From: Pseudolabrys sp. Root1462
GTDB lineage: Bacteria > Pseudomonadota > Alphaproteobacteria > Rhizobiales > Xanthobacteraceae
DNA: 64,000 bases
Assembly: GCF_001426945.1 (NCBI RefSeq)
Contig: NZ_LMFS01000001.1
Span: 2,748,922-2,812,921 of the forward strand
Reading direction: 5' to 3'
The translations under genes and the position numbers were made by a program. The notes beneath the pieces are model-generated. The model had not been told where the DNA came from. It was given only the letters and a program-made list of their open reading frames with translations, and made no database searches. Of the stretch, positions 51,715 through 60,236 are shown piece after piece; position 1 is the first letter of the stretch, and each line of letters starts with the position of its first letter.

Positions 51715-52526
51715 TATTTTACGGGGAAGTCGGGCGCGTCCGGATGCTTGATGCCGACGACGTGATAGCCGGCATCGACGTGCTGGATTTCGCCGGTGAC
51801 GCCGCTCGACAGGTCGGACAGGAAGAACACGCCGGCCTTGCCGACATCCTCCAGCGTGACGTTGCGGCGCAGCGGCGTGTTGTACTCGTTCCACTTCAGG
51901 ATGTAGCGGAAGTCGCCGATGCCGGACGCCGCCAGCGTCTTGATCGGGCCCGCCGAGATGGCGTTGACGCGGATGTTCTTCACGCCGAGATCGGCCGCCA
52001 TGTAGCGTACCGAGGATTCCAGCGCCGCCTTGGCCAGACCCATGACGTTGTAATGCGGCATCCACTTCTCGGCGCCGTAATAGGTCAGCGTCAGCATCGA
52101 GCCGCCATTCTTCATCAGCTTCTCGGCGCGCTGCGCGATGGCGGTGAAGGAATAGCAGGAGACCAGCATGGTCTTGGTGAAGTTGTCTTCGGTCGTATCG
52201 ACGTATCGGCCGTCGAGCTGGTCCTTGTCGGAATAGGCGATGGCGTGCAGGACGAAATCGAGCGAGCCCCAGGCCTGCTCGACCTGGGCGAAGACGGCGT
52301 CCAGGGAGGCGGGATCGGTGACGTCGCAGTGGCCGACGACCAGGCCATCGACCTCCTCGGCGAGGGGCTCGACGCGCTTCTTCAGGGCATCGCCCTGATA
52401 GGTAAAGGCGAGATCGGCGCCGTGGTCGCGACAGGCCCGGGCGATGCCCCAGGCGATCGAGCGGTTGTTCGCCACTCCCATGATCAGCCCGCGTTTGCCA
52501 CGCATCAGGCCAGAGACTTCAGCCAT
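51714..52526 (-). CDS. fabI: Enoyl-ACP reductase (NADH)
   Basis: 270 residues. Reduces trans-2-enoyl-ACP in fatty acid elongation; the triclosan target. Catalytic residues are Tyr149 or neighbour, Tyr159 and Lys166 in the FabI spacing (YNVMGLAK), with GVANNRSIAWGIA for NADH binding. The start is ATG 52526 (MAEVSGLMRGKRG); the longer open frame upstream lacks family similarity. Confidence 0.95.
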   Translation of the reverse strand: MAEVSGLMRGKRGLIMGVANNRSIAWGIARACRDHGADLAFTYQGDALKKRVEPLAEEVDGLVVGHCDVTDPASLDAVFAQVEQAWGSLDFVLHAIAYSDKDQLDGRYVDTTEDNFTKTMLVSCYSFTAIAQRAEKLMKNGGSMLTLTYYGAEKWMPHYNVMGLAKAALESSVRYMAADLGVKNIRVNAISAGPIKTLAASGIGDFRYILKWNEYNTPLRRNVTLEDVGKAGVFFLSDLSSGVTGEIQHVDAGYHVVGIKHPDAPDFPVK

Positions 52527-52713
52527 TTCCGTCCTCACTTGCCCGGCAACCGCCGGAAGCCCCCGTATGGCATAGGGTTCTAGGTCCATCAAGCAAACCG
52601 GGGCGCCGCAGGGCCCATGGTGTGAATTCAATTCAGCTCATGGAATATGTCTGATCTTGCGGGGTTTTTTGTCACAATGGGCGCGACTCACAGGGCGGCG
52701 ACCGCAGGAGACC

Positions 52714-53208
52714 ATGGTGCCGACGTTCCGGCAGGAGGTTGAGACAACTATTCCGGCGCTGCGCCGTTTCGCGCGGGCGCTGACTCGCGACGCCGAGACG
52801 GCGGACGACCTGGTCCAGGACACGCTGGTGCGGGCGCTCCGCTCGGAACACCTGTTCCACGGCGGCGACCTGCGAACCTGGATGTACACGATCCTGGCCA
52901 ACCTGAACCGCAACCGCCTGCGCTCGCTGGCGCGGCGGCCGGTGCTGGTCCCGATTGACGAAAACGATGCCGCCGCGCTTGGCGGATCGGACAATGGCGG
53001 CCGCGACATCGAACGGGGCCTGGCGACCCTGGTCGACGAGCAACGCGATGCCCTGCTCCTCGTCGCGCTCGAAGGGCTGAGCTATCGCGAGGTCGCGGAA
53101 ATTCAGGGCGTACCGATCGGCACCGTGATGTCGCGCCTCGCCCGTGCACGCCATCAACTCAAGACTTTTCTCGAAGGCGGGCGCCCGGCGCTGCGCCGCG
53201 TGAAATAG
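52714..53208 (+). CDS. ECF RNA polymerase sigma factor
   Basis: 164 residues from ATG 52714, which AGGAG precedes; an open frame continues upstream but is less likely. Region 2 (about 10-75, RFARALTRDAETADDLVQDT) and region 4 (about 105-153, GLSYREVAEIQGVPIGTVMS) are both present and the linker is short, as in extracytoplasmic-function sigma factors. Partnered with an anti-sigma gene 12 bases downstream. Not the EcfG type, which is paired with NepR/PhyR. Confidence 0.92.
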   Translation: MVPTFRQEVETTIPALRRFARALTRDAETADDLVQDTLVRALRSEHLFHGGDLRTWMYTILANLNRNRLRSLARRPVLVPIDENDAAALGGSDNGGRDIERGLATLVDEQRDALLLVALEGLSYREVAEIQGVPIGTVMSRLARARHQLKTFLEGGRPALRRVK

Positions 53209-53220
53209 GAAGACGAAGCG

Positions 53221-54018
53221 ATGACCGAACGTGACAGACCCGTGACCGAGGATGAATTGCACGCCTATGTCGACGGCGAATTGCCGGACGACCGCAAGGA
53301 TGCGATGGCCGCTTGGCTGGAAACTCACCCGGACGACGCCGGCATGGTCGCTGCCTGGCGCGCGCAGGCCGACAGCATCCGGAGCCGCTATGGCGCGGTA
53401 GCGCATGAGCCGGTGCCCGAACGCCTGCAGATCGACCGCATCATCGCGGACGCCCAGCCGCGCGGCCGGCGATTCATGGCGATGGCGGCGGCGGCGGTTT
53501 TTGTTGCCTTCGTGGCCGGTGGCGGCGCTGGCTGGATCGCCCATGGCGCTACTGTGACGAAGCCGTCCGGCTTTGACGCCATCACGGCCGATGCGCTCGA
53601 CGCCTATCGGCTGTACGTGGTCGAGGTCCGCCATCCGGTCGAAGTGCCGGGCTCGGAGCAGGCGCATCTGCGGCAGTGGCTGTCGAAGCGCGTCGGCTAC
53701 GAACTGAGCATTCCCGATCTGTCGGCGCTCGGCCTCAAGCTGGTCGGCGGCCGGCTATTGCCCGGGCCCACCGGCGATGCGGCCGCGTTCTACATGTACG
53801 AAGGAACGTCCGGCGAGCGTTACACGATCTACTGCGCCAAGGCGACGCAGACGCAAACAGCGTTGCGCTTCAAGGGCGGTGAGCGCGATGCGGCGATCGC
53901 CTGGGTCGATAACAAGGTCGGCTATGTTGTCAGCGGCCCGTCCGACCGCGACAAGCTCGAGACCGTGGCGAAAAATGTCTACGATCAGGTGGACAAAGGT
54001 ACGGCGAAGAAGGGCTAG
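53221..54018 (+). CDS. Membrane-bound anti-sigma factor
   Basis: 265 residues. The cytosolic N-terminus (DELHAYVDGELPDDRKDAMA) resembles the anti-sigma domain, with one membrane segment (about 85-106) and a periplasmic part of about 160 residues ending in KKG. The His-x3-Cys-x2-Cys zinc motif of many anti-sigma factors is absent, so it is not a zinc-containing redox-sensing type. Translated right after the sigma gene and presumably inhibits it until a periplasmic signal arrives. Confidence 0.85.
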   Translation: MTERDRPVTEDELHAYVDGELPDDRKDAMAAWLETHPDDAGMVAAWRAQADSIRSRYGAVAHEPVPERLQIDRIIADAQPRGRRFMAMAAAAVFVAFVAGGGAGWIAHGATVTKPSGFDAITADALDAYRLYVVEVRHPVEVPGSEQAHLRQWLSKRVGYELSIPDLSALGLKLVGGRLLPGPTGDAAAFYMYEGTSGERYTIYCAKATQTQTALRFKGGERDAAIAWVDNKVGYVVSGPSDRDKLETVAKNVYDQVDKGTAKKG

Positions 54019-54039
54019 CTATAAATCCGGGCGGAATGA

Positions 54040-55041
54040 CTAGCCCAAATCTTTCCGCGGATCGTACGGCGTTTCATCGCGCAGCTTCTCGATCTCGTTT
54101 TTGAGCTCGTCGCTGATGCTGTCCGGCAGCATCACGCGCACGGTGGCGAGCAGGTCACCATGGGTCTTGCTGCCCTTGGCTTTGAGACCTTTGCCCTTGA
54201 GACGAAAAGTGCGGCCCGAATTCGTACCCGCGGGGATCGCCAGTTCGACCGCGCCATCGAGCGTCGGCACGCGAACCTTGCCGCCAAGCACCGCCTCATA
54301 AAGCGTGATCGGCAGTTCAAGGCGCAGGTCATCGCCGTCGGTTTTGAACAGTGGGTGCGCGGCAATGTTGATGGTGATGATGGCGTCGCCGTTGCGGCCA
54401 AGGGGCCCCGCATAGCCCTGCCCCTTCAGCCTGATCTGCTGACCGCTGGCAATGCCGGCGGGAATCTTGACCTCGACCTCTTTGCCGGTCGGCAGGCTGA
54501 CACGCCTCGTCGCGCCCTTGGCGGCGTCGGCGAGCGAAATGGTGAGCGAGGCCGCCAGATCCTGTCCGGTCGCCTGTGAGCCGAAATCCTCCGGCTCGAA
54601 CTCCGCTGAATGGCCACGGCCGCCGGCGCCCGGCTGTGCCCGCCCGCCGAACATGCCGCGCAGCAGATCCTCGAAGCCAGAACCGCCAGAACCGCCCGCG
54701 CGGCGCTGAAAGCCGTCGGGCCCGAACGAGAAACTTTCAAAGCCGCCGCCCTGCCCGAAGCCGCCCGCGCCTGGGTGAAAACCACCACCCGGCTGCCCGG
54801 AGAACCCCTGAAAGCGCGGCTTGCCTTCGGCGTCGATCTCGCCGCGGTCGAACGCCTTGCGCTTCTCGTCGTCGCCGACGATCTCGTAGGCCGCATTCAA
54901 CTCGGCAAAGCGCGAGGCCGCCTTGGCGTCGTCCTTGTTGGCGTCGGGATGGTGCTTTTTCGCAAGCTTGCGGAATGCGGATTTGATCTCCGCCTCGCTC
55001 GCAGACTTGGACACCCCCAGAACGGTGTAGGGGTCACGCAT
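54040..55041 (-). CDS. DnaJ-family co-chaperone (CbpA type)
   Basis: 333 residues. J-domain at 1-70 with the HPD motif (31-33, KHHPDANKD). Then a Gly/Phe-rich linker, and a C-terminal substrate domain (from about 155, LTISLADAAKGATRRVSLPTG) without the cysteine zinc fingers of DnaJ itself, hence the CbpA-like class. It stimulates the ATPase of an Hsp70. Converges with the anti-sigma gene. Confidence 0.93.
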   Translation of the reverse strand: MRDPYTVLGVSKSASEAEIKSAFRKLAKKHHPDANKDDAKAASRFAELNAAYEIVGDDEKRKAFDRGEIDAEGKPRFQGFSGQPGGGFHPGAGGFGQGGGFESFSFGPDGFQRRAGGSGGSGFEDLLRGMFGGRAQPGAGGRGHSAEFEPEDFGSQATGQDLAASLTISLADAAKGATRRVSLPTGKEVEVKIPAGIASGQQIRLKGQGYAGPLGRNGDAIITINIAAHPLFKTDGDDLRLELPITLYEAVLGGKVRVPTLDGAVELAIPAGTNSGRTFRLKGKGLKAKGSKTHGDLLATVRVMLPDSISDELKNEIEKLRDETPYDPRKDLG

Positions 55042-55173
55042 CCTTGCTAACTCCGTAAAACCTTGGAATTGCCCCTGTCCGGCAGCCGATTGCCGCCGAA
55101 TCGATCTTTAATGTGGGGTTCCGAGACCGTGGATTCAACGGAGTTACCGGCAATCTCGGGCGGCAATCCGCCA

Positions 55174-55692
55174 CTACGACTGCTTCCAGGGCTTCATCGA
55201 CCGAACTTCCCAGCCGCCGGCGCGCGGCTTGCAGGCGGCCCCTTGGAGCCAGGCCTCGGAACTGCCGTTGACGTAGCTCGCCAGGAAGTCGTGGCAGGTC
55301 TGATCACCGTCGGCATAGGCCTGCGAGATCGGGGTTACCGTACCGCGCGCGCCGGTCGCCGGGTTTTCCCAGGGCAGGCTCGAGTCCTTGCTACCGCGCG
55401 CCAGCACCTCTTTGACCGCGGCGCGGGCGAAAGCCAGATCGCCGGCTGGCGGCAGTTGATCGCCACCCTTCGCCCCGGGCGGTGGCGTGATCGAGCCGGT
55501 CTGATCGTTGGAACCGAACATCGAGTCGAACTGCGACGACAGGCTGCAGCCGCCGGCACCCAGCGCCAGGACCAGCGCGGATACCGCGACGAGCGGACGC
55601 CATAGGCGCGCGGCCGTGGTTCCCCTATATAAGGCACCACAGCCCGCAAGGGCCTTTCCGCTGGCCAGATGACGGGCCTGCCGACCGGTCAC
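55174..55692 (-). CDS. RT0821/Lpp0805 family surface protein
   Basis: 172 residues from a GTG at 55692 (with GGGGAG upstream). A hydrophobic segment (about 32-48) ends in GAGGC, a possible but imperfect lipobox at Cys49. The C-terminal part (GTVTPISQAYADGDQTCHDFL, then AWLQGAACKPRAGGWEVRS) matches the RT0821/Lpp0805 surface-protein family, function unknown. Divergent from pdxH with only 13 bases between start codons. Confidence 0.85.
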   Translation of the reverse strand: MTGRQARHLASGKALAGCGALYRGTTAARLWRPLVAVSALVLALGAGGCSLSSQFDSMFGSNDQTGSITPPPGAKGGDQLPPAGDLAFARAAVKEVLARGSKDSSLPWENPATGARGTVTPISQAYADGDQTCHDFLASYVNGSSEAWLQGAACKPRAGGWEVRSMKPWKQS

Positions 55693-55705
55693 GTGAGACT
55701 CCCCG

Positions 55706-56347
55706 ATGTCCGACACGACGCCAATTGAGCGCACAGTAAAGTTAATGAGTGGTGATTTTACGGAAGCCGACCAGCCGATGCGACTTTTCTCCGCCTGGCT
55801 CGAGGACGCAACGAAATCGGAACCGCGCGATCCCACGGCCATGACGCTGGCCACCGTCGATGCGGACGGCATGCCGGACGCGCGCATGGTGCTGCTCAAG
55901 AGCGCCGACGAGCACGGCTTCGTCTTCTTCACGAATACCGAGAGCCAGAAGGGTCAGGAACTCGCCGGCAGTCCGAAGGCAGCATTGGTCTTCCACTGGA
56001 AGTCGCTCAACCGGCAGATCCGTGTTCGGGGCGTCGTCGAGCGCGTGACCGACGCCGAGGCTGACGCCTATTTCGCCACGCGGCCGAAACAGGCGCAGAT
56101 CGGCGCCTGGGCCTCGCAGCAGTCGCGGCCACTCGAGAGCCGCCTCGCCTTCGAGAAAGCTGTCGCGATCAATGCCGCAAAGTACGCGCTCGGCAATGTG
56201 CCGCGCCCGCCCTACTGGTCCGGATACCGCATCATACCGTCGTCGATCGAGTTCTGGCACGATCGCCCGTTCCGCCTGCACGACCGCATCGTGTTCAAGC
56301 GCGAGAATCCGGGCGCGGGCTGGAGCAAGACGCGGCTCTATCCGTGA
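55706..56347 (+). CDS. pdxH: Pyridoxamine 5'-phosphate oxidase
   Basis: 213 residues, FMN-dependent, makes pyridoxal 5'-phosphate (vitamin B6). [35 protein letters not shown] and the C-terminal [24 protein letters not shown] are the conserved substrate and FMN sites. Length is standard. Conserved neighbour of the DnaJ-like and RT0821-type genes. Confidence 0.95.
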   Translation: MSDTTPIERTVKLMSGDFTEADQPMRLFSAWLEDATKSEPRDPTAMTLATVDADGMPDARMVLLKSADEHGFVFFTNTESQKGQELAGSPKAALVFHWKSLNRQIRVRGVVERVTDAEADAYFATRPKQAQIGAWASQQSRPLESRLAFEKAVAINAAKYALGNVPRPPYWSGYRIIPSSIEFWHDRPFRLHDRIVFKRENPGAGWSKTRLYP

Positions 56348-56452
56348 TACGATGCGCCAGCCAACGACTTTCGATCCATTGCCCTGAGGCGCTCGTCTAA
56401 CGGACGGCCCTCGAAGGGCGACGGACCCTGAAGATTAGATCATTGGCCCTTC

Positions 56453-56495
56453 ATTCCTTCGAGGCGCGCGCTCTTGGCGCCCGTAACTCAGGATG
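56453..56495. repeat. Degenerate copy of the CCTTCGAG-type repeat
   Basis: The sequence CCTTCGAGGCGCGCGCTC followed by CTCAGGATG aligns with the arm of the element at 49747. It ends over the ATG at 56493, an additional reason to place the start of the next gene at 56517. The preceding stretch 56380-56450 also has scrambled repeat arms. Confidence 0.55.
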
Positions 56496-56516
56496 GCGAG
56501 CCCGGAGACTGAACGA

Positions 56517-57269
56517 ATGCCCAACAGCCAAACCAATCAGCCGCGCCGCACTTTGCTCCTTACCGGCGCCAGCCGCGGCATCGGCCATGCCACGGTGAAA
56601 CGATTTTCCGCCGCCGGCTGGCGCGTCATCACCTGCTCGCGGCATCCGTTCCCGGAAAATTGCCCGTGGGACGCCGGCCCCGAAGATCACATCCAGGTCG
56701 ATCTCGCCAACGAGGAAAACACCTTCGATGCCATCGAGGAGATCAAGCGCCGACTCGAAGGCCACGAGTTGCATGCGCTGGTCAACAACGCAGCGATCTC
56801 GCCGAAAGCCGAGGCCGGCAAACGCCTCGGCTCACTCGACACAACGCTCGATGTCTGGAAGCAGGTATTCCGCGTCAACTTTTTCGCGCCGATCATGCTC
56901 GCGCGCGGTCTGGTCAACGAGCTCAAGGAAGCGAAGGGCTCGGTCGTGAACGTGACGTCGATTGCGGGTTCGCGGGTGCATCCGTTTGCCGGCGCTGCCT
57001 ACGCCACCTCGAAAGCGGCGCTGGCATCGTTGACGCGGGAAATGGCGTCCGACTTCGGCCGCCTTGGCATTCGGGTCAACGCGATCGCACCGGGCGAAAT
57101 CGATACGGCGATTCTGTCGCCGGGCACCGACAAGATCGTCGAGCAGATCCCGATGCAGCGGCTCGGCACGCCCGACGAAGTGGCGAAGATCATTTATGTG
57201 CTGTGCACCGAGACCAGTTCTTACGTCAACGGCGCCGAGATTCACATCAATGGCGGCCAGCACGTCTAG
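56517..57269 (+). CDS. Short-chain dehydrogenase/reductase
   Basis: 250 residues. TGASRGIGHATVKRF, LVNNAAISPKAE and YATSKAALASLTREMA are typical, and the C-terminal INGGQHV completes the classical SDR. The start is ATG 56517 (MPNSQTNQPRRTL) rather than 56493, which lies inside a repeat element and lacks a ribosome site; GGAG is upstream at 56504-56507. Substrate unknown. Confidence 0.88.
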   Translation: MPNSQTNQPRRTLLLTGASRGIGHATVKRFSAAGWRVITCSRHPFPENCPWDAGPEDHIQVDLANEENTFDAIEEIKRRLEGHELHALVNNAAISPKAEAGKRLGSLDTTLDVWKQVFRVNFFAPIMLARGLVNELKEAKGSVVNVTSIAGSRVHPFAGAAYATSKAALASLTREMASDFGRLGIRVNAIAPGEIDTAILSPGTDKIVEQIPMQRLGTPDEVAKIIYVLCTETSSYVNGAEIHINGGQHV

Positions 57270-57316
57270 ACAAAGACGTGCTTAAAGCGACCGGCCTCGA
57301 TGGAGGCAAAGCCGCG

Positions 57317-57553
57317 CTATTTGAATAAAGATGTCTCTTTGCGCATCGTCGGCGCGTCGAACGGGCCGGGATGGCTGCCGCCCGGTCCGCTGCGCGGCCC
57401 GACGAACTTCAACTCGTGCGTTTCGCCGCACGGGCACTTGAACTGCAACGGCGCCCGAAGCGGATTGATCATGTCCTCGTAGGCAATGCGGCTGATGACC
57501 GTGATGCCGGTGTCGGGACAGGTGATGACGATACGCGGCTTCCTGTTTTGCAT
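57317..57553 (-). CDS. Small conserved hypothetical with zinc-ribbon-like cysteines
   Basis: 78 residues. Cysteines in VITCPDTG and FKCPCGETHELKF form a C-x-x-type pair and a single Cys, reminiscent of a zinc ribbon with three visible ligands. The C-terminus is Gly/Pro-rich. The start is ATG 57553 (MQNRKPRIVITC), where good coding bias begins. Function unknown; probably nucleic acid or protein binding. Confidence 0.6.
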   Translation of the reverse strand: MQNRKPRIVITCPDTGITVISRIAYEDMINPLRAPLQFKCPCGETHELKFVGPRSGPGGSHPGPFDAPTMRKETSLFK

Positions 57554-57738
57554 GCGCAGAGAACGTCGCCGCCCGGCTTCGGGTTCCGGGCCGGAAACCG
57601 AAAATCCCCAGGTGAAGCGTCGGGACGCCAACAGCCAGTCGTTTGAGTTGGAAAATGCCACCGTTCCGGACAGGCCGGCCACTGCCTTGTCGCAGCCGAT
57701 TCGATATTGGATTGCCCTTGGCGCTCCCGCACCACCGC

Positions 57739-58710
57739 CTAGAGCCACTTCTTCCATTTGAAGAACAGGATCGGCCCGATCGCCGCCGCCAGCATGAGGA
57801 CCAGCGCGAGCGGATAGCCGAAGTCAAAATCGAGCTCCGGCATGTGCTTGAAATTCATCCCGTAGATCGAGGCCACCAAGGTCGGCGGCATGAAGATCAC
57901 CGCCGCGATCGAGAAGATCTTGATGATGTCGTTCTGCTGGATCGAGACGATGCCGAGCAGCGCGTCGAGCAGGAAGGTGATCTTGCCGGCCAGATACGTG
58001 GCGTGATCGGACAGCGAAATGACGTCGCGCTGCATCGACGTCAGTTGCAGCTTCGAATCCTTCGGCCACTTCATCGCCTCGGCTTCGTTGGCGAGGAACG
58101 ACAAAAGGCGGCCGACCGAGACCTGCGATTCACGCACTTTCGAGGTGAGGTCGCCCTTGCGGCCGAGCGTCTTCATGACGTCGTTGTAGGACGGCGGCCC
58201 GGCGCCCTCTTCGGGCTCAAAGATCATGTGCGAGACGCCATCGACCTCGGCGGCGATGCGCTCGAGAATATCGGCGGAACGGTCGACGACGGCGTCGAGC
58301 AGGTCCATCAGCACGATGTCACCCGTCACCTTCGGTCCGCAGAAACGGCCGAGCTTGTTTTCGACGATGGCGAAAGGCCGCGGCGCATCGTAGCGCACGG
58401 TGCAAAGGGTGTGGTTCGACAGGATGAAGGTAACCGCGGTGGTCTTCGGCGTCGCCGTATCCGATTGGCACATCAAGGTCGCGGTCATGTAGCGCGCGCC
58501 GTTCTCCATGTAGAGACGGCTGGAGACCTCGATCTCCTGCATTTCCTCGCGCGTCGGGACTGCGATGCCGAGGATGTGCTCGACCAGTTTGTCTTCATGA
58601 ACGGTCGGATTGACCAGATCGATCCAGACCGGAGGTTCGGCCAGTTCGGCGCCGTGTTCGACCTGCACCCGCTCGAGCATGGTGCCACGCTGGACGAAGA
58701 TCGAGAGCAT
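57739..58710 (-). CDS. corA: CorA family magnesium/cobalt transporter
   Basis: 323 residues. A large cytosolic N-terminal funnel is followed by two C-terminal membrane helices. The signature YGMNFKHMPEL carries the GMN selectivity motif in the periplasmic loop. It forms a pentameric channel for Mg2+ or Co2+/Ni2+. The short acidic-to-basic C-terminus FFKWKKWL is usual. Isolated gene; no obvious Mg2+-sensing leader. Confidence 0.93.
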   Translation of the reverse strand: MLSIFVQRGTMLERVQVEHGAELAEPPVWIDLVNPTVHEDKLVEHILGIAVPTREEMQEIEVSSRLYMENGARYMTATLMCQSDTATPKTTAVTFILSNHTLCTVRYDAPRPFAIVENKLGRFCGPKVTGDIVLMDLLDAVVDRSADILERIAAEVDGVSHMIFEPEEGAGPPSYNDVMKTLGRKGDLTSKVRESQVSVGRLLSFLANEAEAMKWPKDSKLQLTSMQRDVISLSDHATYLAGKITFLLDALLGIVSIQQNDIIKIFSIAAVIFMPPTLVASIYGMNFKHMPELDFDFGYPLALVLMLAAAIGPILFFKWKKWL

Positions 58711-58933
58711 CCGTCACCTTGCCGCTGACCGCCGCGTCATGCGGCCCTTCGCGCCGCACGCCTTCATGGCCAGATCGCGGCGCCGCGCGCAAGTCGGAAA
58801 TGACGGCGGCCGCACGCGCGACTATGCCCGCGCACATCGGTCGCGCGCGGCGCTCATGGTCCGTGGCATCGGGAATGACGGCGGCCCTGGCGATCACACG
58901 CGGGGCCGCGAACTTATCGAAGCGTCAGCGCAC

Positions 58934-59116
58934 TCAGTCGCTGTCGACGGGGACGTAGCGCTTGGTCTCGGCCGGTTTACGTTCCGGCTTGTGGCGCACG
59001 GCACCGGCGACTGCCGAGATGCCGATCTTCCCGTAACGCTCCTTGAGCTGGCTGGACGAGCCCTGCTGCTGTTGCTTCTGCGGCTGCTGGCGGTCCGAAC
59101 CCTTCGGCGCGGTCAT
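58934..59116 (-). CDS. Small hypothetical protein, Gln-rich
   Basis: 60 residues, soluble, with a Gln-rich stretch (QQPQKQQQQGSSSQ) followed by a basic, Pro-rich tail (RHKPERKPAETKRYVPVDSD). A strong ribosome site, AAGGAG, is 10 bases before the ATG at 59116. Unknown family; likely disordered. Confidence 0.6.
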   Translation of the reverse strand: MTAPKGSDRQQPQKQQQQGSSSQLKERYGKIGISAVAGAVRHKPERKPAETKRYVPVDSD

Positions 59117-59500
59117 TTTACGTTGGCTCCTTAGTCCCTTTGGACGTTTCCCAAGGCTCTATCTTGGCGGCAACTGGGGCGGAATTACGCAAGCTTCTGT
59201 ATTTCATCGCGGATTCGGCGCGCAGAATAAACAGTCAGCGCCATCCCTCCAGTATACCAACCGTTATGGTAAACCGGCTGTTAAGACCTTGCCGGCAAAG
59301 TTGTTTTTTAGAACGGGCACCTTGGTCCCGCGTCCTGCCCGTCACAAAAGTGAACCGAATGCGGCATTCCTGCAACACGTTCACAAGAAGCCGCGTCTCG
59401 ATGCTGAAGAAACGTGGCTAATGACGGCCTTCTTCGCTTAATTGCACTGCAGAACAAACAACGGTGGGCGCCGCGTCGGCGACCAGGAAAGAGGACTGAA
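59117..59500. other. Intergenic region upstream of the L,D-transpeptidase gene
   Basis: 384 bases with no convincing gene on either strand. It must hold promoters for the small Gln-rich gene (minus) and the transpeptidase (plus). I see an AT-rich stretch with TTGTTTTTTAG at 59299-59309 and an inverted GTGAAC/GTTCAC pair at about 59347-59381, but no clear -35/-10 pair. Confidence 0.5.
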
Positions 59501-60178
59501 ATGCGCGCTAAGGCATTGATGTTGGCGGTATTTGGCGTCGGATTGATGCTGGGCGGCTGCATGCAGACGACGGTCGAACCGGCTTCGGAAGCGAGCATGA
59601 CGCCGCGGGACAAGAAGCTGCTGGCGGCGGCGCCGTACGAAAAAGTAACGATTCCTGAACAGTTTCAGCGCGCTATCGTCGCCTATAACCGTAAGGAACA
59701 GCCGGGCACGATCGTCATCGATTCGGATGCCAAGTACCTCTACTACGTCCTCGATGGCGGCAAGGCGATCCGCTACGGCGTGACCGTCGGCGAAGAAGCC
59801 CTGGCCTGGTCCGGCGTCGCCAAGGTCGGCCGCAAGGCTGAATGGCCGACCTGGACCCCGACCGCCGAGATCAAGAAGCGCATGGACGTGCCGAACTTCG
59901 TATCCGGCGGCCCGCAGAACCCGATGGGCGCCCGCGCGATGTACCTCTACGAGGGTAACAAGGACACGCTGTACCGCATCCACGGCACCAACCAGCCGGA
60001 ATATATCGGCCAGGCGATCTCCTCGGGCTGCATCCGCATGACCAACGAGGACGTCATCGACCTCTACAACCGGGTCAAGCCGGGCGCGGTGGTCGTGGTG
60101 CTGGCGCCGGGCCAGGGCGACTCGCCGTTCGGCTCGTCATCGCCGAAGCTGGCGGCAGCCGGCAGCCTGTTCCGCTAA
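59501..60178 (+). CDS. L,D-transpeptidase lipoprotein (YkuD domain)
   Basis: 225 residues. A lipobox LGGC gives Cys20 as the lipid-attached first residue, so it is anchored in a membrane facing the periplasm. The YkuD domain (about 70-210) has His161 (YRIHGTNQPEYIG) and the catalytic Cys177 in ISSGCIRM. It makes 3-3 peptidoglycan crosslinks or attaches lipoprotein. The start is ATG 59501; AGAGGAC precedes it. A strong terminator follows at 60202. Confidence 0.92.
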   Translation: MRAKALMLAVFGVGLMLGGCMQTTVEPASEASMTPRDKKLLAAAPYEKVTIPEQFQRAIVAYNRKEQPGTIVIDSDAKYLYYVLDGGKAIRYGVTVGEEALAWSGVAKVGRKAEWPTWTPTAEIKKRMDVPNFVSGGPQNPMGARAMYLYEGNKDTLYRIHGTNQPEYIGQAISSGCIRMTNEDVIDLYNRVKPGAVVVVLAPGQGDSPFGSSSPKLAAAGSLFR

Positions 60179-60201
60179 GACAAGTTATGGGGCTGAGACG
60201 G

Positions 60202-60231
60202 AAACGGCGCCTTCGGGCGCCGTTTTTGTTT
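60202..60231 (+). terminator. Intrinsic terminator after the L,D-transpeptidase gene
   Basis: 10-base-pair stem (60202-60211 with 60216-60225) capped by a TTCG tetraloop, followed by TTGTTT. It lies 24 bases after the stop codon and before the stop of the convergent phosphoesterase gene. A textbook rho-independent terminator. Confidence 0.92.
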
Positions 60232-60236
60232 CCGCC

